Of a DNA stretch of 64,000 nucleotides, positions 49,447-56,877 are shown one piece after another (positions within the stretch are counted from its first letter, which is position 1; each line of letters begins with the position of its first letter). The position numbers and the translations under genes are program-made. Where the stretch lies: assembly GCA_963751595.1 (NCBI GenBank), contig CAVVVC010000001.1, positions 434,001 through 498,000 of the forward strand, read 5' to 3'. This stretch comes from JAHEGP01 sp963751595. Its GTDB lineage: Bacteria; Pseudomonadota; Gammaproteobacteria; Pseudomonadales; JAHEGP01. Below the pieces are notes generated by a model. The model did not search any database and was not told the DNA's origin. It saw only the letters and a list, made by a program, of their open reading frames with translations.

Positions 49447-52053
49447 TCAGCCGTGGCTCTCCTCGCCGACGTTGGCCTGTGCGGCAGCGATACGGGCGAT
49501 AGGTACCCGGTACGGACTGCAGGAGACGTAATCCAGACCGAGGTCATGGCAGAACTTGATAGAGCGTGGGTCGCCACCATGCTCCCCGCAGATACCGTAT
49601 TTTATCCCTTTCTTCACCGCGCGACTCTCGCTGACGGCCATTTCCATCAGGCGACCGACGGCACGTACATCGAGGGTGACAAAAGGGTCGCTGTCGATGA
49701 GTTTCTTCTCGAGGTAGCGCGGAATGAATTTACCCGCATCGTCGCGGGAGAAGCCATAGGTCATCTGGGTCAGGTCGTTGGTGCCGAAGCTCATGAATTC
49801 CACTTCGGGAGCGAGGCGGTGCGCGCCCAGCGTCGCCCGGGGTGTTTCCATCATGGTGCCGATTTTGTAGGGAATGGAGAGCGCTTTTTTGCCAAGCACC
49901 TCGCGGATGCCCTTGTCGATGATGTGGGTGATCAGGCGTATCTCGCGGACGTTGATGACCAGGGGAATCATGATCTCGGGTAGTGGCTTGAAACCCTGTT
50001 CGGTGGCATCGGCCGCCGCGCTGATAATGGCCTTGACCTGCATCTCGGTGATTTCAGGGTGAACCACTGACAGGCGGCAACCGCGGAAGCCGAGCATGGG
50101 GTTAATTTCTGCCAGCCGCTCCGTAATGTCGCGAATCGTATCCTCCGGCTTGCCGATCCGCTCCGCCAGTGCCTTGATGTCGCTGTCAGACTGGGGCAGG
50201 AATTCGTGCAAGGGCGGATCGAGTAGACGAATGGTGACCGGCAGGCCGTCCATCACCTTGAACAACTCCAGCATGTCATCATGCTGGAAGCGCAACAACT
50301 CTTCCAGGTGACCCTGGCGTTCTTCCTTGGTCTCAGACAGGATCATCGCGCGCATGACATCGATGCGGTCGGCGGCAAAGAACATGTGCTCGGTACGGCA
50401 CAGGCCAATGCCCTCGGCGCCCAGCTCCCGCGCCTTGGCGGCATCCTCCGGGGTCTCGGCGTTGGCGCGCACCCGCAGCTTGCGGTATTTGTCGGCCCAT
50501 AACAGCAAGGTCTGGAAGTCTTCGCTCGAGCTGGCTTCGGTTTTGGGAATGTCGCCGAGCATGACCTCGCCGGAGGTGCCATCCAGGGTTATGATATCGC
50601 CCCGTTTGATCTTCTGGCCGTCAGTGGTGGTGGCGATGCCGCTTTCAGTATCGACGTTGAGTGCATCGCAGCCCGTGATAGCGCAAACACCGATGCCCCT
50701 GGCCACAACCGCAGCGTGGGACGTCATGCCTCCCAGTTCGGTGAGGATTCCGGCCGCTACCCGCATGCCATGGATATCCTCGGGAGTGGTTTCACGTCGA
50801 ACCAGAATCACGCTCTTGCCGGTGGCCGCCACCGTCTCGGCCTCGTCGGCAGAGAAAACCACTGCGCCGGTTGCACCGCCCGGACTTGCCGGCAGGCCCC
50901 TGGCGATAACGTCCTTTTTCTTGTCGGGATCGACCATCGGGTGCAGGAAGGCTTCGACGTGATCGGTTGATACCCGCATCAGCGCCTCGCTCTCGGTGAT
51001 CATCCCTTCCTCTACCATGTCGACGGCGATTTTCACCGAGGCTCGCCCGGTGCGTTTACCGCTGCGGGTTTGCAGCATGTAGAACTTGCCTTCCTGAACC
51101 GTAAATTCAATGTCCTGCATATCCCGGTAGTGTTTCTCCAGCATCTTCTGGGTTTGGAACAACTGGTCGTAAATCTCGGGCATGCGCTCCTGCAATACTG
51201 AAACGGGTAGGGGCGTACGAATCCCCGCCACCACGTCTTCCCCGGCGGCATTGAAAAGATACTCGCCGAAGAACTGATGCTCGCCGGTGGCGGGGTTACG
51301 GGTAAAGGCAACCCCGGAGCCGGAATCGTCACCGTAATTGCCGAACACCATCGCCTGCACACAAACCGCGGTGCCGAGGCTGTCGGGAATGTTGCTCATT
51401 TCGCGGTAAACGATGGCGCGCGGGGTATGCCAGGACATGAATACGGCTTCGACTGAGCGCTTCAACTGTTCGAAGGGGTCCTCCGGGAAGTCAACGAGGG
51501 TTTTGTAAATGGCAATGATTGCCTGCCAGTCCTCGGCGGTCATTTCGGTGTCGTCTTTTTTGTTGTGCTCTGCCTTGTACTTGCTGATTTCGCTTTCGAA
51601 TTTCTCGCCGTCAACATGCATGACTACATCGGCAAACATCTGGATAAAACGCCGGTAAGAATCGTAGGCGAAACGGGGATTGCCGGTTTTTTTGGCAAGG
51701 CCTTCGGTGATCTCATCGTTGAGGCCCAAATTGAGGATGGTGTTCATCATTCCCGGCATTGAAACCGGGGCACCGGAGCGTACCGAAAACAGCAGCGGGT
51801 TTTCCGGGTCGCCAAAGCGCGCGCCCATTTTTTTCTCGACCAGGTCGAGGGCGACCCGGTATTCCTGTTCCAGCAGGGAGGGCAGTCTGTTACCCGATTG
51901 AAAAAACTCCCGGCAGGTGCTGGTGGTGATGATGAAACCATAGGGAACCGGCAATCCCAGCGACGTCATCTCGCAAAGATTGGCGCCTTTGCCGCCGAGG
52001 AGATCGCGATCATCTTTACTGCCTTCGTGAAATAAATATACCCGCTTAGCCAT
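49447..52053 (-). CDS. ppdK: Pyruvate, phosphate dikinase
   Basis: 868 residues, the normal bacterial PPDK size. The N-terminal ATP-grasp has GGKGANLCEMTSLGLPVPYGF and SVRSGAPVSMPGMMNTILNLG; the central phospho-His domain has GGMTSHAAVVARG; the C-terminal PEP/pyruvate barrel has GIGLCRTEHMFF, FMSFGTNDLTQMTYGFSRDD and GICGEHGGDP. It interconverts pyruvate, ATP and phosphate with PEP, AMP and pyrophosphate. No DUF299-type regulatory kinase/phosphorylase gene is adjacent. It converges on phaC. Confidence 0.95.
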   Translation of the reverse strand: MAKRVYLFHEGSKDDRDLLGGKGANLCEMTSLGLPVPYGFIITTSTCREFFQSGNRLPSLLEQEYRVALDLVEKKMGARFGDPENPLLFSVRSGAPVSMPGMMNTILNLGLNDEITEGLAKKTGNPRFAYDSYRRFIQMFADVVMHVDGEKFESEISKYKAEHNKKDDTEMTAEDWQAIIAIYKTLVDFPEDPFEQLKRSVEAVFMSWHTPRAIVYREMSNIPDSLGTAVCVQAMVFGNYGDDSGSGVAFTRNPATGEHQFFGEYLFNAAGEDVVAGIRTPLPVSVLQERMPEIYDQLFQTQKMLEKHYRDMQDIEFTVQEGKFYMLQTRSGKRTGRASVKIAVDMVEEGMITESEALMRVSTDHVEAFLHPMVDPDKKKDVIARGLPASPGGATGAVVFSADEAETVAATGKSVILVRRETTPEDIHGMRVAAGILTELGGMTSHAAVVARGIGVCAITGCDALNVDTESGIATTTDGQKIKRGDIITLDGTSGEVMLGDIPKTEASSSEDFQTLLLWADKYRKLRVRANAETPEDAAKARELGAEGIGLCRTEHMFFAADRIDVMRAMILSETKEERQGHLEELLRFQHDDMLELFKVMDGLPVTIRLLDPPLHEFLPQSDSDIKALAERIGKPEDTIRDITERLAEINPMLGFRGCRLSVVHPEITEMQVKAIISAAADATEQGFKPLPEIMIPLVINVREIRLITHIIDKGIREVLGKKALSIPYKIGTMMETPRATLGAHRLAPEVEFMSFGTNDLTQMTYGFSRDDAGKFIPRYLEKKLIDSDPFVTLDVRAVGRLMEMAVSESRAVKKGIKYGICGEHGGDPRSIKFCHDLGLDYVSCSPYRVPIARIAAAQANVGEESHG

Positions 52054-52393
52054 ATCAGTTCCTCACCCTAGTCCCGCGTTATTATGTTGACGACTGTCTT
52101 CGTCCAGCTGCATAAACTACCACTTGGCCATAGTCCACTATTGACCTCAATCAAACAACCTTCTGATTACCAAAGTTTCCCAGTCAAGGCCAGGAATTCC
52201 AGCGCCGCTTTGGTACAGGGTACCTGCCTGTGCTGCGATTGGCTGGCGCCACCGGCGGTTGTCGGTTGTCAGCTTGATCAAGTTGGCATTTACAGTGCGA
52301 GCAGGTCATCGTCTGTCCGCAGGCGGGTTCCAGCCTCCTGCTTTCCCGCCTAGACTTCTCCCAAGACATGAATCCTCCGGGAGAAATCCACCA
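52054..52393. other. Divergent intergenic region between ppdK and the repeat protein gene
   Basis: 340 bp without a gene. A TTGACC hexamer at 52141 lacks a convincing -10 partner. A GGCGGG/CCCGCC inverted repeat lies at about 52322-52350, shortly before the repeat protein start. No riboswitch consensus was recognised. Confidence 0.4.
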
Positions 52394-53260
52394 ATGAAAG
52401 CCCATTCGCTGATTCTAGCTGCCGTTCTCTTAGTTACTGGTTACCCTGCACTCGCAAAGGGGCCCAAAAACCCGGCGACTGAAGAGACTGTCGATTGCAG
52501 CGTTACACAAAAAGGTTGGCGCAAGAACTTTTGTGCCAGCCTGGCCGAGGCAGAAGCCGCCCGTCTTGCCGAGGCAGAAGCCGCTCGTCTGGCCGAGGCA
52601 GAAGCCGCTCGTCTGGCCGAGGCAGAAGCCACCCGTCTGGCCGAGGCAGAAGCCGCTCGTTTGGCCGAGGCAGAAGCCGCCCGTCTGGCCGAGGCAGAAG
52701 CCGCTCGTTTGGCCGAGGCAGAAGCCGCCCGTCTTGCGGAGGCAGAAGCCGCCCGTCTTGCCGAGGCAGAAGCCGCTCGTCTGGCCGAGGCAGAAGCCGC
52801 TCGTCTTGCCGAGGCAGAAGCCGCCCGTCTTGCCGAGGCAGAAGCCGCTCGTCTGGCCGAGGCAGAAGCCGCTCGTCTGGCCGAGGCAGAAGCCGCCCGT
52901 CTGGCCGAGGCAGAAGCCGCTCGTTTGGCCGAGGCAGAAGCCGCCCGTCTGGCCGAGGCAGAAGCCGCCCGTCTGGCCGAGGCCGAGGCGCTAAGCACTG
53001 TAAGGCTGGCATGGACGATACCATCAACGAGGCAAGATGGTAGCCTCCTGAGCGCCTCGGAGCTGGCAAAGTATGAGCTGTATATAACAGCAGAATCTGA
53101 TGGTGTGAGCAAAGCTGTGGTTCTCGATGATCCGATGCAAACCACGCATACTCTGGAGGGTTTGCAACCCGATGTTTACCATCTGGCTATGTCAGCGGTC
53201 GACATAAACGGGTTGTGCAGCGAACTTTCCAATGTCGCTACCATCGATCTCAGTAATTAG
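52394..53260 (+). CDS. Secreted Ala/Glu-rich repeat protein with C-terminal FN3-like domain
   Basis: 288 residues from the ATG at 52394 (MKAHSLILAAVLLVTG), a signal peptide cut near residue 21. A short segment with two Cys (VDCSVTQKGWRKNFCASL) follows. Residues 50-193 are eighteen consecutive copies of LAEAEAAR (one has Thr for the second Ala), which should form a long charged helix or coiled coil like TolA-type linkers. Residues about 197-288 resemble a fibronectin type III domain: VRLAWTIPSTRQDGS, ASELAKYELYI, THTLEGLQPDVYHLAMSAVDINGLCSELSNVATI. A stalk-and-head periplasmic or surface protein is the simplest model. No known family was recognised. Confidence 0.85.
   Translation: MKAHSLILAAVLLVTGYPALAKGPKNPATEETVDCSVTQKGWRKNFCASLAEAEAARLAEAEAARLAEAEAARLAEAEATRLAEAEAARLAEAEAARLAEAEAARLAEAEAARLAEAEAARLAEAEAARLAEAEAARLAEAEAARLAEAEAARLAEAEAARLAEAEAARLAEAEAARLAEAEAARLAEAEAARLAEAEALSTVRLAWTIPSTRQDGSLLSASELAKYELYITAESDGVSKAVVLDDPMQTTHTLEGLQPDVYHLAMSAVDINGLCSELSNVATIDLSN
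52541..52972 (+). repeat. Eighteen tandem 24-bp repeats
   Basis: Unit of the form CTGGCCGAGGCAGAAGCC followed by GCCCGT, 18 complete copies with a partial 19th. Copies differ mainly at the Leu codon (CTG, CTT, TTG) and at one GCC/GCT/ACC codon. There are no spacers, so it is not a CRISPR array. Confidence 0.95.
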
Positions 53261-53310
53261 CTCAGAAATTCGTCCCGAATTTAACCCAGCCACAGACTTT
53301 GGAGCCCACT

Positions 53311-53640
53311 ATGAAAAAAATGCCATTATTCGCGTTGCTTCTGGCGCTTATTGCCAGTTGGAGCATTGCCGATGATCTTAGCACCGACGCGGCCATTGGC
53401 GGTGGAATCGGCGGCGCTTTGGGTGGCGCTCTGGGAGCGGAGATCGGTGGACGGGAGGGTGCCATTGTCGGCAGTGGAGTAGGCGCCGCTATCGGCACCG
53501 CTGCGGCCACCAACCATCACCGTGACAGGGAAACCGTGAGCGAGCCGCAACCAGTTACCAAGGTGGTTTACCGCACTGAAAAGCGCCATCCGGCTCATTA
53601 CCATTGTCCCCCCGGTCAAGCCAAGAAAGGCAAGTGCTAA
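53311..53640 (+). CDS. Small exported glycine-zipper protein
   Basis: 109 residues from the ATG at 53311, with GGAG upstream. A signal peptide (KKMPLFALLLALIASWSIA) precedes a classic glycine zipper (AAIGGGIGGALGGALGAEIGG, then AIVGSGVGAAIGTAA), the pattern of Rick_17kDa_Anti/OmpA-anchor-like envelope proteins. The C-terminal half is polar and basic with a His/Cys-containing end (HPAHYHCPPGQAKKGKC). No lipobox Cys follows the signal. Membrane association through the zipper is likely; function unknown. It follows the repeat protein by 50 bp on the same strand. Confidence 0.8.
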   Translation: MKKMPLFALLLALIASWSIADDLSTDAAIGGGIGGALGGALGAEIGGREGAIVGSGVGAAIGTAAATNHHRDRETVSEPQPVTKVVYRTEKRHPAHYHCPPGQAKKGKC

Positions 53641-53733
53641 ATCTGAGCAACGACTCCCGGTGCTGGCAAAGCAGTCGGGCTTGCAGCCCCCAGCACAGTT
53701 AGTACGCCTGCCCGGCTGATCCATGGAGCTTGT

Positions 53734-55185
53734 TCAATAGCTGCTATTCACAATGCCAGGGGTTGTTGCCGCTGACTCCGGTCGGTAATTCCAGGGCATC
53801 AGCCGCTCCATTTCATAGGCGATTTCCAGGAGCCGGCGTTCCTGTCCCATCGCGGCGGCAAACTGCACCCCGATCGGCAGGCCGTCGCTGCTGCTTCCCA
53901 GGGGTAGCGATATGGCGGGCGTTCCGCTGATGTTGCTATTCGGGGTAAAGGGGGTGTACTGACGCAGCCGCTCGAAGGCCGTTTCCTTATCCAGATCCAG
54001 CGCGAGTTCGCCCAATTTGCAGGGGGGTGACGCCAGTACCGGCGTGAGCAGCAGATCATAACGTTGGAGCAGGGCTTCGTAGCGTTTGCCATAGTTCCTG
54101 AGGCGGCGGATTGCCCCCGGCGAGCGCCAGCCGTTGCTGACATAGTGCTGGCTCAGGTGATGGGTGAGCGGTTCCAACTGCTGCCGATCGAAGCCCCTTC
54201 CGGTTAGTGGGTAGCCCAGGTATTTCAGCATCGCAGCCATTCGGGCCCAATAGAGAAGAAAGTCATCCATCATCTGCGACATGTCTGGAAACGGCGCGAA
54301 GGTCTCCACATGATGCCCCTGTCTCGCACAACATTCCGCTACTTTTTCTACCGCCGCCGCGACCTCCCGGTTGCAATTTCCACCGGCGGGATGGGCAACG
54401 CTGACACCAATACGCCATCGCGTTTCTGCGCTGCCAGTGACGTGGCCAATGGCAGCTAGCGCGGGGTTGGTAAAGTACCGCTCGGCTTCTGCGTAAAAAG
54501 CCGCAGTGTCCCGCACCGTGCGGCTGACCACACCATCGACGACGATATTGATGGGCAGGAGATTCAGGTATCGGGCATGGGACAAGCGGTTGCGGGAAGG
54601 CTTCAGTCCCACCACGCCACAACACGCTGCCGGAATCCTGATGGACCCGCCGCCGTCATTGGCGTGGGCAATTGGCACCACACCCGCCGCTACCAGGGCC
54701 GCGGAACCCCCCGATGAGCCGCCACAGGAGTATTCCGTATTCCAGGGATTGCGCGTGGGCGGGGAGCGGGAGAATTCCGTTGTCGCGGTCAGTCCAAACT
54801 CGGGGAGCCTGGTTTTGGCGATGGGTATGAGCCCGGTAGCGCGCAACTGCGTGGTGACCGCACTATCCTCGGTGCGCGCTCCGCTGGCTACCGCGCGGGA
54901 GCCGTGGCGGGTAGGCAACCCCGCAATATCGACGTTGTCCTTCAATAGTGTGGGCACACCGGCCAGCAACGTCGTCGGCGCTGGTGCTGCAGCATCGATT
55001 TTAGCCCCCGAGTAGCGCTCGCAGGCGAGGGCATTCAGCTCCGGATTGACCGATTGCAGGCGCCCGATCGCTGCGGCGACCGCTTCCTGCCTGCTTATTT
55101 CACCGTTTGCGATGGCCAGCGCGATGGCAATGCCATCACGGTTGCCGATACTATCGTCCGTAGTTGCGGCGACTTGCATGGACAC
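53734..55185 (-). CDS. Amidase (amidase signature family)
   Basis: 483 residues starting at GTG 55185, seven bases after AAGGAG (an ATG at 55179 is the alternative). The Ser-cisSer-Lys triad is visible: Lys82 in TLLKDNVD, cis-Ser in CGGSSGGSAALVAAG (157/158) and nucleophile Ser181 in NDGGGSIRIPA. The C-terminus has TPNSNISGTPAISLPLG and PIGVQFAA. The family hydrolyses carboxamides, with variable substrates (GatA, aryl amidases, 6-aminohexanoate-cyclic-dimer hydrolase); gatB/gatC are not adjacent, so it is not GatA. Cytoplasmic, as no signal peptide is seen. Confidence 0.9.
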   Translation of the reverse strand: MSMQVAATTDDSIGNRDGIAIALAIANGEISRQEAVAAAIGRLQSVNPELNALACERYSGAKIDAAAPAPTTLLAGVPTLLKDNVDIAGLPTRHGSRAVASGARTEDSAVTTQLRATGLIPIAKTRLPEFGLTATTEFSRSPPTRNPWNTEYSCGGSSGGSAALVAAGVVPIAHANDGGGSIRIPAACCGVVGLKPSRNRLSHARYLNLLPINIVVDGVVSRTVRDTAAFYAEAERYFTNPALAAIGHVTGSAETRWRIGVSVAHPAGGNCNREVAAAVEKVAECCARQGHHVETFAPFPDMSQMMDDFLLYWARMAAMLKYLGYPLTGRGFDRQQLEPLTHHLSQHYVSNGWRSPGAIRRLRNYGKRYEALLQRYDLLLTPVLASPPCKLGELALDLDKETAFERLRQYTPFTPNSNISGTPAISLPLGSSSDGLPIGVQFAAAMGQERRLLEIAYEMERLMPWNYRPESAATTPGIVNSSY

Positions 55186-55552
55186 GATTAATCTCCTTGG
55201 GTTAGCGGGAATGGCACTGACTTAAGCCGATTCGGGTGTCCATCGGCGGCAGGACCTTCGCCGACAGGGATGTCGGCGCAGAGCCCCCAGGGACGGTTTT
55301 ACGGCGTGTCCTGACGGTGGATGCCCGGAGCGGCGCTTTGAAAATCCCATGCATTTCTCCTTAAGTAAGTGCCATTCGGGTTAGCGGCTGTTTGGTGGGG
55401 TGCTGTACGATTCGGGACCGAGTGTAGGGCTTTCATACTATACCGGAAAACGTCTGATGCTAAGCAGCGGCCCATGGGATAACCGGGGTACTGAGCCCGG
55501 AACGCCGGCGGGCAGGCGAGCGTCTTTGGTAGTTACAAGGAAGCGACAAAGC
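55186..55552. other. Divergent intergenic region with a structured element
   Basis: 367 bp between the amidase and cytochrome genes. It contains the nested inverted-repeat element at 55233-55328. The last 100 bp hold AAGGA (55537-55541), which fits the cytochrome GTG start. No open frame here looks coding. Confidence 0.5.
55233..55328. repeat. Nested inverted-repeat element (REP-like or structured RNA)
   Basis: Outer arms CGGGTGTCCATCG...CAGGAC (55233-55255) and GTCCTGACGGTGGATGCCCGG-type sequence (55308-55328) are complementary with small bulges. Inside is a perfect 8-bp hairpin, CGCCGACA-GGGA-TGTCGGCG (55259-55278), and a second stretch, CCCCCAGGGACGGTTTTACGG. The motif resembles dispersed intergenic repeats I recall from gammaproteobacteria, but only one copy is present in this window. 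Confidence 0.6.
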
Positions 55553-55939
55553 GTGTCGAAACCCCATAAAGACTGCAAGCTGCGCGTTCGCGACCGCTGT
55601 CTGGCGATTGCTGCCATTGCTGCCATTGCTGCCATTGCGGCATCCACGCTAGCGGCTGTGCCCGCCAGTGCACAGCTCACCGAAAGGCAAATGCAACTGC
55701 TTGCCAACAATTGCGTGCAATGCCACGTCAGGCCGGGTGTCGGCGCGCCGATCATGGGTGTGGACCAGGACTGGCAGGGCGCAGTGAAACGGGGTGAGGA
55801 TGCCCTGTCGATTAACGTTGTTCACGGGGCCGGCGGCATGCCGCCACTGGGATATTGCAGCGCCTGCACGGAGCAGGACTTCCGGGCCATGATCCGCTTT
55901 CTGGCGGGGCTGCCCGATGGGCCGGCGGCAAGCCAATGA
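55553..55939 (+). CDS. c-type cytochrome, exported, small
   Basis: 128 residues when started at GTG 55553, eleven bases after AAGGA. The signal peptide is long and contains an AIA repeat from a 9-bp microsatellite, cut near PASA-QL. The haem site is CVQCH (residues 54-58); the axial Met is probably in GGMPPLGYCSAC, and that CxxC pair near the C-terminus is typical of class I c5-like cytochromes. Its stop overlaps the ATG of the decayed FAD oxidase (ATGA), so the pair was an electron-transfer unit in which the cytochrome accepted electrons from the oxidase. An ATG at 55400 in frame is unlikely to be the start. Confidence 0.85.
   Translation: MSKPHKDCKLRVRDRCLAIAAIAAIAAIAASTLAAVPASAQLTERQMQLLANNCVQCHVRPGVGAPIMGVDQDWQGAVKRGEDALSINVVHGAGGMPPLGYCSACTEQDFRAMIRFLAGLPDGPAASQ
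55607..55642 (+). repeat. 9-bp microsatellite in the cytochrome signal peptide
   Basis: Three exact ATTGCTGCC units and one variant (ATTGCGGCA), encoding repeated Ile-Ala-Ala in the hydrophobic core. Unit gain or loss would keep frame and change signal length. Confidence 0.85.
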
Positions 55940-56788
55940 GGCGACGCCGTTTCCTCTCCAGTGCCTTGAGTCTGGGTGCCGGTACGGCAATAGGTCCAGG
56001 GGTCGCCGGCTGCAGCCGGTCAATCGAACCCCAGGCGCCGGTCAGTTTTGTGCCGGGCTCTCCGGTACCGTGGATCAACTGGGCCGGTAACCAGTTCTGT
56101 TACCCCAGACCACGGGTTGCCTCGGGGTCAGAGGATGAACTGGTCGACGTATTGCGGTCTTCCCAGGGAACAGTGCGGGCGGTGGGCGCCGGACACTCAT
56201 TCAGTGCCGTGGTCCCCACAAACGATACCCATGGTTTCATGCGATCTGTTCAGCGGCCTGGTTAGTCACGACCCCGAAAAACTGCAGGCCACGTTGCTGG
56301 CCGGCACACGCCTCAATGCCATTGGTCCGCTATTGCAGGGAGTAGGGCAGGCACTCCCCAATATGCCGGATAGGGATTATCCCTCCCTCGGCGGCTCGAT
56401 TGCCAGCTCGGTACATGCGACCGGGGTTGAATTTGGTTCCATGAGTGATTATGTGCGAGGGCTCACGCTGGCAACGCGCGGGGGCGAACTGCTGCAATGC
56501 AGTGCCAGCGAAAACCCCGAGCTGTTCCACGCCGCCAAAACGTCGGTCGGCGCCCTGGGCATCGTCACCAAAATCACTCTGCAGAACCAGGCGCCGTTTG
56601 CGGTTATCGAAAAAGTGTTCCGGAAAAACGGCGGCCGCCCGCACTGGGGCAAACTGCATACACTCGGTGCAGCGGAGCTGGCAGCATTATATCCGCGGCA
56701 CTGGCAGGATTTTCAGTAGGTGCGCCGGGAGCTGGACCCTGCGGGCAAGATGCTCAACGCACATTTGCGCAAGCTGTTCGTCGGCTGA
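55936..56788 (+). pseudogene. FAD-dependent sugar-lactone oxidase (ALO/FAD_binding_4), decayed
   Basis: The start encodes a twin-arginine signal with lipobox (RRRRFLSSALSLGAG...GVAGC) and the beginning of an FAD_binding_4 domain (NQFCYPRPRVASGSEDELVDVL, AVGAGHSFSAVV). One extra base near 56230 shifts the frame; the domain continues in the next frame as SGLVSHDPEKLQATLLAGTRL, LPNMPDRDYPSLGGSIASSVHATG, SVGALGIVTKITL. Then the middle of the ALO domain is missing: VIEKVFRKNGG joins directly to RPHWGKLHTLGAAELAALYP, a C-terminal motif. A TAG at 56717 interrupts the last segment, which reads VRRELDPAGKMLNAHLRKLFVG to a TGA at 56788. About 265 codons remain of an expected 440 or more. Confidence 0.88.
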
Positions 56789-56877
56789 GGCCAGTCGTTG
56801 GCCGGGGTGCGGGCGTCAATCGGCAGTCCCCGTCGAACACCCGCTCGCCCCTGCTGCGAAGGCAGGGCGACATCGCG

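Noticed and set aside
52541..52972. Possible CRISPR array
   Set aside because: Units are directly adjacent with no spacers, and the repeat is translated in a convincing protein; no cas genes.
52441..53145. Long open frames on both strands across the 24-bp repeats (Arg/Pro/Ala-rich)
   Set aside because: A 24-bp unit is divisible by three, so any frame free of stops in one unit stays open across all. Only the plus frame from 52394 has a signal peptide and a plausible domain after the repeats.
53734..55185. GatA subunit of Glu-tRNA amidotransferase
   Set aside because: No gatB or gatC beside it; the sequence is a generic amidase.
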